Shown: piece by piece, positions 34,404-45,118 of the stretch
Numbering within the stretch: position 1 is the first letter of the stretch
Layout of the letters: every line of letters begins with the position of its first letter
Assembly: GCA_037044975.1 (NCBI GenBank)
Contig: JBAOIL010000021.1
Span: forward strand, 1-64,000
Source: JADLHS01 sp020848635
GTDB lineage: Bacteria; Verrucomicrobiota; Verrucomicrobiia; Limisphaerales; JADLHS01
Length of the DNA stretch: 64,000 nt
Reading direction: 5' to 3'
The notes under the pieces: generated by a model
What the model was told of the DNA's origin: nothing
Seen by the model: the letters and a program-made list of their open reading frames with translations, nothing else
Database searches by the model: none
Position numbers and translations under genes: made by a program

Positions 34404-37132
34404 AAAATCACATGAACCATTCCATTCCCCGGCTTTTGCTGGTTTCACTTTTGGTCTGCGCCAGCCTCCCTTCCGCCTTTGCGGCGGAGCCAGCGGCGGC
34501 CGTGGCGGCGGACGCGGCTGTCCCGGGCGTCCGGGCGATTACCGTGGTCTGGCGCGACAGTGGCGCCAAGGGCAGCATCGTGGTGCGGCGCGGGCAGATG
34601 GCTCCCGGGGGTAAGGGCCTTTCGACCAACGGAACTTTTGACTGTGCCCAAACTAGCCGGCTCGAATTGTCCGTGGCGGGTGTCGATACGCTGGCGAATG
34701 CCGAGCGCGCCCTGATTACGGTTCAGAGAGAAACAAATACATTCACATTTTTTTTGAATGATGTGAGGCGGGACCATCCGATCTTCATTCCGGCTTTCGG
34801 CGTGGCGGTGACCGAAGCGGGGGACGGACGCACTTATCAGCAGATAGCCGCCGCCGTCCAGGCGCGCGGCTTGCGGTCGAATCTCGGACAGATCGAAGCC
34901 GAACCAGAGGAAACTTTTGAGCGCGCGGCCCCATCCGTCCGAGTGCAAAAAGTGGAAACATGGCTGGGCCTGGGTCGCGACCTGCGGCTCTTCAGCGTGA
35001 GTCCGCGACTGGAGTGGATCCAGCCGCGTTATCCCTACGGGCCAGTGAGAGCACAGGACCGCGACGCTCCGCAATTGCAGATGATGCTCGGTCGCGGCTG
35101 GGGAGCGGGCGAAGACATTCATCGCCGCCTAGAGGAAGGCGTGCTGCCCATTCTCCAAGCGACGAAGGTGGATGAGGACATCACTTACCACGCCACGTTA
35201 TTCACCTCGTTTGAGCAGACACCGTTGCGGAGCGGCACGATTCGCGGGACACATTTTCTGGTGGCAGACGGGCTGGCGCTTGCCCACATGCTGACGCCGG
35301 ACCAGCAGGCGGAGTTCGATCGCCTCAAACCCGTGGAGTTGAATCGTCCCGAGGAGACCGTGCTTTACGTCCGGGTGGTCGCGACCAACACCAGCGCGGT
35401 GCCGCGCTACGCGTTCGTCAAGGTCCCCACCGGCCCGCGCGGCTGGAAGACGACACCACCACACTGGCAATATAAATTCGATGGCTCGCGCGGTTGGAGT
35501 CAGCTCACCAACGGGAACGTTTATCTCGTGGGCAAACTCAACGGGCGGCCCCTGCCGCAGGAAGAAGTTTCCCTCCTGCTCTTCCCGGGCGAGTTGGCAA
35601 CGGTTGAATTCCGCCTGCCGCATCAGCCGATCCCGGCGGAACGGGCGGCGGCCCTGGCCGGCCAGGATTTCGACGCCCGGCTGGAGGAAGCGCGCGCTTA
35701 CTGGCGGACGAAGCTGGACCGCGCCGCGAAGATGCGCGTGCCGGATGCCCGGATCAACGAGATGATCCAGGCGGGCCTGCTCCACTTGGACATCATTACC
35801 TACGGACTCGAACCCAAAGGCAGTCTGACGGCCCACGTCGGCATTTACAACGCCATCGGTTCGGAGAGTTCGCCCATCATCCAGTTCATGGATTCCATGG
35901 GCTGGCACGATGTCGCCGGCCGGGCGCTGCAATCCTTCCTCGACAAACAGCACACCAACGGGTTCATGCAGAATTTGGGCGACTATATGCTGGAGACGGG
36001 CTGCGTCCTCTGGAGCCTCGGCGAGCACTATCGCTACACGCGGGACTTGGACTGGGTGCGCAGCATCAAGCCGAAGATGCTGAAATCTGCGGAATATTTA
36101 CGCGAGTGGCGTCGCCGCAATCAGCGGGAAGAACTGAAGGGCAAGGGTTATGGGCTGCTGGATGGAAAGGTCGCCGATCCGGAGGATCCCTTCCGGTCTT
36201 ACATGCTCAACGGCTACACCTATCTCGGCTTTGCCCGCGTCGCGGAGATGCTGGAACCGATTGATCCCGCCGAGGCGCGTGTCTGGCGCGAGGAAGCGGA
36301 GGGACTCAAGCAGGACATCCGGATTTCTTTTTTTGAAACGATGGCGAAATCGCCGGTGGTGCCGCTGGGTGATGGGAGTTGGGTTCCAAGCGTCGCACCG
36401 TGGGCCGACTACAGCGGTCCCGTGCTGCTGCAGGCCGACGGTGGCATCTGGTATAGCCACGGCACGGTGACGGCGCGGGATTCGTTGCTCGGGCCGCTCT
36501 ATCTCCTGTTTCAGGAGGTCATCGCGCCGGACGAGCCGGCGGCGTCCTTCCTGCTTTCCTACCACAATGAGCTGATGACGAGCCGCAACGCGGGCTTCAG
36601 CCAGCCCTACTACAGCCGGCACGACTGGGCGCACCTGCAGCGCGGTGAGGTGAAGCCGTTTCTGAAGACTTACTACAACACGGTGGCCAGCATGGCCGAC
36701 CGCGAAACCTACACCTTCTGGGAACATTACTTCACGGCCAGTCCGCACAAAACGCATGAGGAAGGCTGGTTCTTGATGCAGACCCGTTGGATGCTCTATC
36801 TCGAAAAGGGCGACACGCTGACCTTCCTCCGGGGCGTGCCGCGGAGATACCTGGCGGGCGGTCAGCAGATTGATCTCATCGGCGTTGCCACCTACTTCGG
36901 GCCGGCGAGCCTGCACGTTGCCACGACGACCGACCAGCGGCGGATCTCGGCGTACATCGAGTGCAAGTCAGACCGCCAACCACGATCAGTGGAAATTCGG
37001 CTGCCCCATCCTGCCGGGCTTCGACCGCAAAGTGTCAAGGGCGGCACCTATGATGCCACCACCGAAACCGTGCGGATCGAATCATTCAGCGGCACCGCCG
37101 AGGTGGAGCTGTTTTTCCCTCCGTCTCCTTAG
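34400..37132 (+). CDS. secreted six-hairpin (alpha/alpha)6 glycosidase
   Basis: A 910-residue exported protein. MKNHMNHSIPRLLLVSLLVC leads a signal peptide ending FAAEP. A beta-rich half (to about 440) is followed by an (alpha/alpha)6 barrel from ARINEMIQAGLLHLDIITYG through GWHDVAGRALQSFLDK, LETGCVLWSLGEHYRYTRDL and YFTASPHKTHEEGWFLMQTR. A C-terminal beta sandwich ends RIESFSGTAEVELFF. The layout recalls bacterial alpha-L-rhamnosidases and related GH78/GH95/GH106-like enzymes, but I cannot choose one. It starts inside the stop of the previous gene. Confidence 0.75.
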   Translation: MKNHMNHSIPRLLLVSLLVCASLPSAFAAEPAAAVAADAAVPGVRAITVVWRDSGAKGSIVVRRGQMAPGGKGLSTNGTFDCAQTSRLELSVAGVDTLANAERALITVQRETNTFTFFLNDVRRDHPIFIPAFGVAVTEAGDGRTYQQIAAAVQARGLRSNLGQIEAEPEETFERAAPSVRVQKVETWLGLGRDLRLFSVSPRLEWIQPRYPYGPVRAQDRDAPQLQMMLGRGWGAGEDIHRRLEEGVLPILQATKVDEDITYHATLFTSFEQTPLRSGTIRGTHFLVADGLALAHMLTPDQQAEFDRLKPVELNRPEETVLYVRVVATNTSAVPRYAFVKVPTGPRGWKTTPPHWQYKFDGSRGWSQLTNGNVYLVGKLNGRPLPQEEVSLLLFPGELATVEFRLPHQPIPAERAAALAGQDFDARLEEARAYWRTKLDRAAKMRVPDARINEMIQAGLLHLDIITYGLEPKGSLTAHVGIYNAIGSESSPIIQFMDSMGWHDVAGRALQSFLDKQHTNGFMQNLGDYMLETGCVLWSLGEHYRYTRDLDWVRSIKPKMLKSAEYLREWRRRNQREELKGKGYGLLDGKVADPEDPFRSYMLNGYTYLGFARVAEMLEPIDPAEARVWREEAEGLKQDIRISFFETMAKSPVVPLGDGSWVPSVAPWADYSGPVLLQADGGIWYSHGTVTARDSLLGPLYLLFQEVIAPDEPAASFLLSYHNELMTSRNAGFSQPYYSRHDWAHLQRGEVKPFLKTYYNTVASMADRETYTFWEHYFTASPHKTHEEGWFLMQTRWMLYLEKGDTLTFLRGVPRRYLAGGQQIDLIGVATYFGPASLHVATTTDQRRISAYIECKSDRQPRSVEIRLPHPAGLRPQSVKGGTYDATTETVRIESFSGTAEVELFFPPSP

Positions 37133-37177
37133 CGCTATTACGATATGCAAGGCAATTAAACCCCGACCCTCCAAACC

Positions 37178-39875
37178 ATGCGATTTATCCAATCCATTTT
37201 CTTGTTGGCGTTGATGGGCGCGACCTGCGCGGCCTCTGCCGGCGCTGATTCAGCCGCGCGCCCGGCCGAGAAACTGCCAGAAGATCGCCAACCACCTCCC
37301 TTCAATTGGAGCCAGCCGATGCTGATTCCCGTGAAGGTGGAAGTGCAACCCGGCGGTGCCCGGTTGAGCGCGGGCGGACAGACAATCCGGTTCACGGGCG
37401 AACTGTTCCGGCTCGACGCGGATCAGGCGCTCGACGCCAGATGGAAGATGGCGGAACGGGAGTTCACGACCTTCTCGCTCGACGTTACCGCGCGCGCATC
37501 GTCGCGGTTGCGGCGGGTGCAATGGTTCGCGGGTGAATGGGAGCCGGAGGCGGAACAGGCGATCCAGTCCACCCGGCTCATGGACAACGTGCTTTTTCTG
37601 CGCAAGGGCGACGTGTCGTTCTTTCTTTCCCTCGATTTTCCGTTCTGTCGGATTGACACGAACGGGGTGAGCTACCCGGCAAACGAAACGCTCGCGCCGG
37701 GCCAGCGATATTCCGCGCACAGTCTCACCGTTGGCGCGTGCCGGCTCTCGGGCATTCGGGTCGGAAAGTTCGACCGTGCGGAGATCGAGGCGGTGAGCCG
37801 GTATGTCGAGCAGCGGTTTCCGCCGCGCTTCGAGCGGCCCATGTTTTTGTCGGCCTGCATCGTCAACCGGATGACGTATGTGCGCGATGGACTGATCTTC
37901 TATTCGATGCATGACAATCCCACGTTGGGCCTGAATCCGGAGCTGCTCGAGGAAGACATCCGCCTCTGCGGTGAGCTGGGCATCGAGTATTTTCAGGTTT
38001 TCGAGGGCGTGTTCGACTGGCCGGATGAAGCCAAGGCCGGCGCGGCTTTGCGGAAATTGACGAAGCTGGCAAAGCCGCTCGGCGTGCGGCTGGGCGATTA
38101 CGTCGGCTTGGATGGGCCGTATTGCCCGCATTACAACTATGAAAAGCGCTCGCTCGACAAGCCGGAGTGGCGGCAGAAATCCGCCGACGGCAAGGACGGC
38201 CCGCCCTGCCTGGCCAGCGGCTACGGGGATTTCCTCCGGGAAAAACTTGTCGCGCACAATCGCAAGTATGCGGAGCAAATGATCTGCCTGGATTTCCTCT
38301 CCATCCACCCCTGCCACGCGACCAGCCATGGCCACGCGCCCGGCGACATTTATCAGCAGGTGCGCGGGCTGGTGGCGCTTTGCGAGGCGCTGGGCGCGAT
38401 TGATCCGGAGTATCTTGTCTGGTCCAACTCGGGCAACTGGCAGGATTTCATGCCCAAACTCACCTGGGTCAACCCGAACGTCTATCTGACCGATCCGATC
38501 GTCCGGGGGTATGAGCCCACGCTCAACACGCTGAAAATCCTCGGCGACAGTCGCCGGGAGCAGATGGTGAGCATTCACGACCGGTATTTCGTGCCGTTCC
38601 GCGCGTTTTGTAACTGCGAATACTACGCCTTCCCGCGCAGCCGGGTGCATGACCTGCGCGTGTTCGAATACAGCTTCCTGCAGGGGCTGGCGGTGACGCC
38701 CAACATCTGTCCCGCCGAAGTCCGCACCTTCTTCAACCGCATCCCCGGGCCGCAACGCGACGCGTGCGCCCGCTTCATGCGCCGCTGGATGGATTTTGTC
38801 CGCAAGAATTTCGACCTCTGGAAACACACGGCGATTGTCAGTGACTCGCCCGGCATCGGCGCGACGGAAATCTATGCGCACACGCGGGCCGACCGGGGCT
38901 TCGTCTGCCTGGTGAATCAAAACCCGTTTCCCCGCACCGCCCGCTTCCGGCTGGACCAATCCATCGGCCTGACGACCGGCGAGAAATTTTTCGTCAGCGA
39001 GATTTATCCGAAAGAAAGCCCGCTGGCCGAACAGGCGCTGCCCGGGTCGGCGCGCGGCCAGGAATTGGTCTGTGAGGTGCTCTCCGCATAGCGTGCGCTT
39101 TCTGCAAATCGAGCCGGCGCAAAAGTCGTCACGCTCGCTTCAGGTCCTCGGGCTTCCGGCCCAAGTGAAGCGGACTTCCTCCGGCTACGACATTGTGCTG
39201 TCCGCACCGCAGGGAAAATTGGAAAAGCTTGGCCTGGTTTTCCCACCGGGCGAAGCCCTCGCGTCGGTCAGCGCCCGTCGTAAGCCTACCGTGAAGGCTT
39301 ACACCTTCCCGGTCTCGGCGCGCATGGTGGAGCAGAGCGGCAACGTCGCCCGCGTCGAAGTGCAGTTTCCCCGCGGCCTTGCGCCGCGCGCGTTGGGGAG
39401 TTGGAAGGTGACGCCCGGTGACGTGCAGGCGCAACTGCCGGCCAGTGGCTGCCACTTCCTCGGCGGTTTGGTGCATGGCGCGTTTTCCGAAGACTATGAG
39501 GTTGAGCTGAACGTCACGACCAAGCGGGATGCAACGGCGGGCAGCCTGCCACCAACCGCGCCAACGGAGCAGCCCAAGGCTGAACCGCTGCCGGAGGCCA
39601 AACAGCAAACCTTCACGACGAGTTTTGACCTGCCGTTCATCGAATCGCCCGGCTGGAACGTCATGCCCGGCTACGAAGACGACACGGTGCTGGAACTGGC
39701 GTTTGACGACCCGCAGACGGTAAAAAACATCGCCGCCCGCCTTAATGGCAAGCCGGTCGAGGTCCGGACGTATCCCTGCGCCCGCCGGGGCGAATTCCTG
39801 ACGCATTATATCGAACTTACCGGCAACGCCAAACCAGGAACCATCGAGCTGTCGCTCGACATCGAATGGAAATGA
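37178..39875 (+). CDS. secreted enzyme-like protein of unknown family, with a frameshift
   Basis: An exported protein of about 898 residues when repaired. The first frame ends SARGQELVCEVLSA at 39091. The second resumes near 39085 with PHSVRFLQIEPAQKSS, so one extra base near 39084 splits it. The middle (about 215-500) looks like a TIM barrel: EEDIRLCGELGIEYFQVFEG, GVRLGDYVGLDGPYCP and MICLDFLSIHPCHATSHGHA. Flanking parts are beta-rich. A glycosidase, possibly alpha-galactosidase-like, is plausible from context, but no family signature is decisive. It follows the six-hairpin enzyme by 45 bp in the same operon. Confidence 0.6.
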
Positions 39876-40132
39876 AGATGAAAGCACAGCTGATGGAGCG
39901 CATCTCACTGATGGTGCTGCTGACGCTCAGCGCGGGCGGAAACGCTTATTCTGGCGGCACCAGCCAGCCGCAGACGAACGTCGTTGCCTTCACCGCCGCG
40001 TGCGACGGCACCGAGCAACGCTATGTTCTGATGCTGCCCGCCAATTCCAAGGCCGACCAGCCTCGCACCTTGCGAGTGGCCTGCGACGCTGGCAGCACTC
40101 GCCGCGTGCGGGTGAGAATCCGTATCCACTGA
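39872..40132 (+). pseudogene. beheaded esterase: signal peptide and first strands only
   Basis: The ATG overlaps the previous stop (ATGA at 39872-39875). The 86 residues hold a signal peptide and a stretch NVVAFTAACDGTEQRYVLML plus LPANSKADQPRTL, the typical start of a secreted prolyl-oligopeptidase-like or feruloyl/acetyl esterase. Instead of the expected oxyanion strand (LHGHG or similar) it reads RVACDAGSTRRVRVRIRIH and stops. The catalytic domain is absent, and the next gene begins 15 bp later. A deletion is the simplest explanation. Confidence 0.6.
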
Positions 40133-40147
40133 CCTCCAACACCTGAA

Positions 40148-41137
40148 ATGAACATGACACTGAAACAACTCACCTGGCAATTGGTCGGCGTTCAGCGCGG
40201 TCTGTTACTTGTCTCCACGTTCATCGCACTCTCCCTGCTCGCGCTGTGCGGCTGCCGGACGCCCGCCCGGACGGATGCGGTGGCCAGTCTTTGCAGCAAA
40301 TCGGTGGTCGTGCCTAACCTCACCTATCTGAAGGTGGACGGGATTGATTTGCAGCTAGATGTCTATATGCCGGCGAAGGAGTTGGGTGGCGCGCCATGGG
40401 TGAAGTTTTCCGACGAGCGCAGGCCGGTGTTGCTCTACATCCACGGCGGCGGCTGGACCGACTTGAACCGGGCATACCGGAATCTGAATTTTCTGCCCTA
40501 CGTGGAAAAGGGCTGGGCGGTGGTGAATATTGATTACCGACTGCTCAAGCAAGCCCCGTTTCCGGCCTGCATCGCCGATTGCCGGCACGCGCTGAATTGG
40601 ATTTACGAGAACGCGGACGGATTCAAGTTCGACACTTCAAGGATTGTGGTTTCGGGGGAATCCGCCGGAGGTCACCTGGCGTTGATGACGGGGTTTCTGA
40701 CGAACGATGCGGCCCTGGCCATTCCCAACCATCCGATCAACCGGGAACTTAAAGTGGCGGCGGTGATAAACTGGTTTGGAATCAGTGATGTCGGCAGGAT
40801 CATGGAGACTTGGAACTCGCCCAGCTACGTCACCAATCTCGTTGGGGACATTTCCAAGAAGGAGGAAATCTACCGGAGCTGCTCCCCGCTGACTCACGTC
40901 AATCCTTCCGTTCCTCCGGTCCTGACCATCCACGGCGACGCCGATCAGGTGGTCCCCTTCATCCACGCGACGCTGCTGCACGACGCGCTGGATCAGTGCT
41001 GGGTAAAAAACGCGCTCCATGTGGTTAAAGGCAAAAAGCACGGCAATTTCGATGAAACGGAGATGAGTGAGAATTTCCGAATCATCTGGAAATTCCTGGA
41101 TGAAGTCGGAGTGAACTACCCAACCAAGCGGAAATAA
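40148..41137 (+). CDS. alpha/beta-hydrolase esterase lipoprotein
   Basis: A 329-residue esterase/lipase-like (BD-FAE/hormone-sensitive lipase-like) protein. The signal ends in a lipobox ALCGC. The oxyanion motif is YIHGGGW, the nucleophile elbow GESAG (IVVSGESAGGHLALM), the acid is in IHGDADQVVPF and the catalytic His in GKKHGNFDE. Such enzymes deacetylate or remove feruloyl groups from polysaccharides. It is the last gene of the plus-strand glycosidase operon. Confidence 0.88.
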   Translation: MNMTLKQLTWQLVGVQRGLLLVSTFIALSLLALCGCRTPARTDAVASLCSKSVVVPNLTYLKVDGIDLQLDVYMPAKELGGAPWVKFSDERRPVLLYIHGGGWTDLNRAYRNLNFLPYVEKGWAVVNIDYRLLKQAPFPACIADCRHALNWIYENADGFKFDTSRIVVSGESAGGHLALMTGFLTNDAALAIPNHPINRELKVAAVINWFGISDVGRIMETWNSPSYVTNLVGDISKKEEIYRSCSPLTHVNPSVPPVLTIHGDADQVVPFIHATLLHDALDQCWVKNALHVVKGKKHGNFDETEMSENFRIIWKFLDEVGVNYPTKRK

Positions 41138-41183
41138 CAAATCTCGATTCCCTTGGGCGACGTCAGACTCGGTGGGCCAGCCG

Positions 41184-42620
41184 CTACTCCGCCGCTTGAA
41201 TCCGGATCACATGCTTCACCGGCACGAACGCCGCCCGGATGGCCGCTACCAACAGAGCCCTCTCGGCCTCCGTCCGCTGCACGGCGGCCTCCATGTCCTT
41301 CCTCCCTTCGGCGCCATGAAAGATGTTTTTGATCTGCGTCGTTTCGTAAGCCTGCTTGGCCGCAACGGCTTCACCCACCTGCGTGAAAGCTTCTGAGAAG
41401 GGATTGCTGGCGAAGTCTGCGGCGAGATTTACGCCCGCCAAAAGTTCCGCGGCGGGATAAGTCTTTATCGTTTCGCCCCACGTCACGCTGTAGTTAGTCG
41501 CCGTTGCATTTTTCACCACCAGCCGGAAGCGATTCAGCTCCTGGTTGAACGGCACCAGAGCCATGCCCGACCGGATGGAGTCGTCGCGGTTGGTCTCGCC
41601 CGTGGCGCAGAATGGATAACGCGAACTCGTCAAAGTCACTTCGCCGTTGGCCACGCCTTCGATCTCGTGCCCTGCGGTCGCTTCCGCCTTTTGCGCGCCG
41701 AGATCCACGGTGACCAAGCCGATCTCTCCATCCAGCCCCATCGCGCGCAGAAACGACCAGGCCATCACTAAGTGCCCCGCCCATCCGGGATGCACGCCAT
41801 CCTTGCCAGCGATCATGTAGGTCTCGTTTGTAGTCTGGAAACGGGTCTGGCCCTCGTAACCCGCCTTAAGCATCGGCCAGAACACATCGGCAAACCGACA
41901 GCCCTCCTGCGTGGCGATGCCGATGTCAATGTCGCGGAACGCACACAGGCTGACATTCAACTCGTCGCGGGTGAACAGATCTGGGCGCTTCCACTGGGGC
42001 ACCTTGCTGACACAGCCGGGTGACCCAACCACCACGCGCGCATCGACCGCCTTGAAGGCTTTTACAATCGCGGTGTAATTCGAGCCATACAAGGCGCCAT
42101 TCATCATATCGAATGGCCGATAGAGATGGTCGTTCATGCCGTAGCACAACGTGGCCACTGTCGGCTGAAAGCGGAGGCAATCGTTCGTCATGCGCTTCAG
42201 AAAACCATCCGCTTTTTCGCCACCCCAACCGAACTGACGCACCGTGATCTTAAACTGCGGCACGCATACGGTGAGGTAGGTCTCGACGATGCGGGAATAC
42301 ATCTTCTGTTCGGTGATCGAGTCGCCCACAATCGCCAGCCGGTCGCCTTCTTGGAGCAGTAGCCGCCCCGGCACGGGAGCTTTACGAGGATTGAATTTGG
42401 CAAAATACGAGTTTGTCAACTTGGGCTCGTAAACAGTCAAATCATCCGCAGCCTGGATTGGGCCTGAAACCCAGACCCCGACCAGGGCCACCAATGCTCG
42501 GCAGAGTGAAGGCCCGCAAGGAATTTTCAGTTTCGGCGGGAACGGCCAACGCGCGGAGTTCACGCATTCATCCTGCTGGCAGAATCCGCACCATTCAAGC
42601 AATTCGCGATGGGTAATCAT
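41184..42620 (-). CDS. exported SGNH/GDSL hydrolase
   Basis: A 478-residue protein with a long N-terminal region before the mature part. Block I is AIVGDSITEQ with the catalytic Ser, block II is FGWGGEKA, block III is CYGMNDH (Asn) and block V is DGVHPGWAGH with Asp and His. A C-terminal extension of about 230 residues is beta-rich then helical. The family includes rhamnogalacturonan and xylan acetylesterases, which fits the GH28 context. The start is ATG 42620 with GGAG 12 bp before it. A TTG at 42638 is the alternative. It is the last gene of the kinase-led operon. Confidence 0.87.
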   Translation of the reverse strand: MITHRELLEWCGFCQQDECVNSARWPFPPKLKIPCGPSLCRALVALVGVWVSGPIQAADDLTVYEPKLTNSYFAKFNPRKAPVPGRLLLQEGDRLAIVGDSITEQKMYSRIVETYLTVCVPQFKITVRQFGWGGEKADGFLKRMTNDCLRFQPTVATLCYGMNDHLYRPFDMMNGALYGSNYTAIVKAFKAVDARVVVGSPGCVSKVPQWKRPDLFTRDELNVSLCAFRDIDIGIATQEGCRFADVFWPMLKAGYEGQTRFQTTNETYMIAGKDGVHPGWAGHLVMAWSFLRAMGLDGEIGLVTVDLGAQKAEATAGHEIEGVANGEVTLTSSRYPFCATGETNRDDSIRSGMALVPFNQELNRFRLVVKNATATNYSVTWGETIKTYPAAELLAGVNLAADFASNPFSEAFTQVGEAVAAKQAYETTQIKNIFHGAEGRKDMEAAVQRTEAERALLVAAIRAAFVPVKHVIRIQAAE

Positions 42621-42642
42621 TCGCCGAATTAACTCCAAAAGA

Positions 42643-43635
42643 TTAGCGCCCGGGGCCCTTGAGCTTCGCGATGAGGTAATCCTCCAGTTTGGGATGCTTC
42701 ACGCCGGGGGCGCCTGGATAGACGAGTTCACACTCGACGCCAACGCTGCGAAGTTTTTCCTGCAACTTCACGCCGAAGTTTGCCGTATGCGTCGGGTCTT
42801 TCTGATCCTGGCCCAAAGCGGGCGGCATGTCGTAGCTGAGGTAGATCGGCGGGTCATCGGCGGTGACGTGTTCGTAGGGCGAGTATTCCTTGATCCACGG
42901 CAGGATGGATTCGCGCGCGGCGAGGAACTGTGCGAACTGCGTGTCCCGCGTCTTGATGTCCCTCGGGTTGGGCATGAAGCCGAACGCGTGGCCGCCATAC
43001 TTGCTGTTCGGCGTCCATTCCTTGAGTTGCTTCGGATCAAGCGACGTCTGCGCGATGTACACTGCCGCGCACCAGAGGCGCGTGGACTCGCGCGCGATCG
43101 GGTCCGCGCTCTTCGGATCGGCGAGATCTTTGCGAAAGGCGAGCCACAAACTCGAACACGCGCCCGCCGAACCACCAGTCGCGCCGATGCGTGCGTTGTC
43201 AATGCTCCACTCGGCGGCTTTGCTGCGCACGAACTGCAAGGCACGTGTGATGTCCTCCAGCGGCCATTTCACCGGGGGCTTCACGCCGGCCAGTTGGGCC
43301 TGTGTGCTGTAGCGGTAATTGATGGACACAACGGAGATACCTGCCGCGAGATATTTCTCCAGATGGGCGACCTCCTTCTTGTCGCCGTACACCCAGCCGC
43401 CGCCGTGGATGTGGAAGACCAGCGGCGTGGGCTTGTCCGACTTGGCCTGGTAAAAATCCAGGACCTGCCGTTCGTGCGTGCCATAGGCGACATTCGCGTG
43501 TGTGGGTGCGCGCTGCGCCGCGGGCGCTTTGGCGGGTGCCGTGGTTTGGGGATTCGCTAGCTTGGCTCCATCGGCGCCAAAGGCGAAGGTGCTGAACAAA
43601 TACAAAGCGATGACGACAAGGCAGATTTGTTTCAT
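42643..43635 (-). CDS. secreted alpha/beta-hydrolase esterase
   Basis: A 330-residue exported protein with a signal peptide ending FAFGA. FHIHGGGWVYG gives the oxyanion hole. IGATGGSAGACSSLWL carries the nucleophile in GGSAG, DDPPIYLSYD is near the acid and GVKHPKLEDY supplies a histidine. It resembles acetyl-esterase/BD-FAE proteins. It starts 7 bp after the corrected stop of the upstream hydrolase and ends 23 bp before the SGNH start, so it is firmly within the operon. Confidence 0.88.
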   Translation of the reverse strand: MKQICLVVIALYLFSTFAFGADGAKLANPQTTAPAKAPAAQRAPTHANVAYGTHERQVLDFYQAKSDKPTPLVFHIHGGGWVYGDKKEVAHLEKYLAAGISVVSINYRYSTQAQLAGVKPPVKWPLEDITRALQFVRSKAAEWSIDNARIGATGGSAGACSSLWLAFRKDLADPKSADPIARESTRLWCAAVYIAQTSLDPKQLKEWTPNSKYGGHAFGFMPNPRDIKTRDTQFAQFLAARESILPWIKEYSPYEHVTADDPPIYLSYDMPPALGQDQKDPTHTANFGVKLQEKLRSVGVECELVYPGAPGVKHPKLEDYLIAKLKGPGR

Positions 43636-43642
43636 AAATAGA

Positions 43643-45095
43643 TCAATGGACTTTTACGCGACAAAACTGTTGCGCATTTATCGGTGTAATCTTGTGCGGG
43701 GCGGTGGCCGCGTTGGTCGTCCACGGCCCGGCCAGATTGGTCACTTCCAGCAGCGTTCCGCCGGGCCAGTTCAAAAAACATTTCGGTTGGAGTTGCCGAT
43801 GGGAGAGTCACCGGCACGGTCAGAGCGATCGTTTGACCGTCTCCCATCGCGTTGTAAATATAAACCCCACCGCCGATAAAGTTGGCGGCCAGCACTCCAT
43901 TCATCCAGACTTCCACCGGCAACCCGCTCATGTCGCTCGTGTCCATCTTCAGTCTCCCGGTCACGATCTTAACGCTGCTGAGGATGCCGAGCGAAAACTG
44001 CTTCTTCACGGGAGACAGGGAGTAGTTCAAAGTGCCCGCCGCGTTTTGCCCATCGCCCAGCCAAAACTCGAAGGGCCGCGTCTTCACCCAACCCGCCACG
44101 TACAACTCATCGCTGTCGTTGAGTCTTGGACGCGGAATGAGCCCGTTCTTCAACCGCGTCAGGTACCACGCTTCGGTGGAGGCCTGTTGGCTGGCGGTGG
44201 AATTGCCATGCAGCCAGTACTGCAATTCGGTGGCTTCGTTCAGGCCGTTGGTATTGAAGTCGTGATAGACGCCGTTGGTTCCCAAGTGGACCGTGCTGTT
44301 CGTGAATTCCCCCGGGAACGATTGCGCCGCGACCGCATTGCTCCAGGAACTGATCGAGTTGACCGCGGGACAGATGGGTTCATCCCAATTCACGAACAGG
44401 TGGATTTCGCTGTACGGATTGTTCTTCGAGGCGAAGTTGGATGCGCGGGCGCGATATTTGTCGAGCACCAGCGGGCCGCCGGTATTCGGATTGCCGATGT
44501 CCGCGTCGAGTTGCGGAGTTCGCAGGCCGCTGTAGTTGGCACCGTTGTTATACCAGCCGTTGACCAGATCGAGGCCGTAATCGGACATCCCAAAAAAGCT
44601 AGAGCCGAGGCAAAAGTAATCGGGGAACTTCACCAGTGCTGACATGGTGTTGCCGCCCCCGCCGGAATAGCCGGTGATATGCAGGTTGGCCGGGTTGACA
44701 TACAATGCGTAGCTGACCTTGACGGCTTCAACGGCATCGTAGATATCGTAAATCTCAACTCCTCCCGAATCCCGCACGCCTTGCGAACCTTCACGTTCCC
44801 GCATCGTCACCGAAATGGCAAAGAAGCCGGCGTCCCGCAGGCGCTGGGCGTTTGCACGAATGCTGGCTATGTCCCTTGATGCAGAATATCCGTGCATGAC
44901 CACGGCGATAGGAGCGTTGGTCACGCTGTTGTTGTAATTCAACTCGGCCTTGAGATTGATCCAGTCCCCAGATTGCTGGGTGACGCTTGATGGATACGTG
45001 AACACGCTTTGCACATTGGCGGCATGCGTGCAAGGAAGCACAAACAAGCTGGTGCCGGTCAGGATAGAAAGGACGGTTGAAGAAAGGTTGGCCAT
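43643..45095 (-). CDS. secreted alpha/beta-hydrolase with C-terminal beta domain, frameshifted
   Basis: An exported hydrolase of about 483 residues. PIAVVMHGYSASRDI gives the oxyanion strand and HITGYSGGGGNTMSALV the elbow GYSGG. A sensible His is in NGVYHDFNTNG. After TPTEMF the present frame turns into low-quality sequence. The other frame reads NWPGGTLLEVTNLAGPWTTN and ends QQFCRVKVH, the usual tail of Verrucomicrobia secreted proteins. A run of six A on the plus strand (43773-43778) has one base too many. The true stop is at 43643. It follows the response regulator by 23 bp. Confidence 0.82.
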
Positions 45096-45118
45096 GAACT
45101 CGGATCAAGGGCGGTGCA

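Noticed and set aside
37250..38959. A 569-codon minus-strand frame opposite the 37178 gene
   Set aside because: The plus strand has a signal peptide, operon spacing and consistent structure; the minus frame has no homology.
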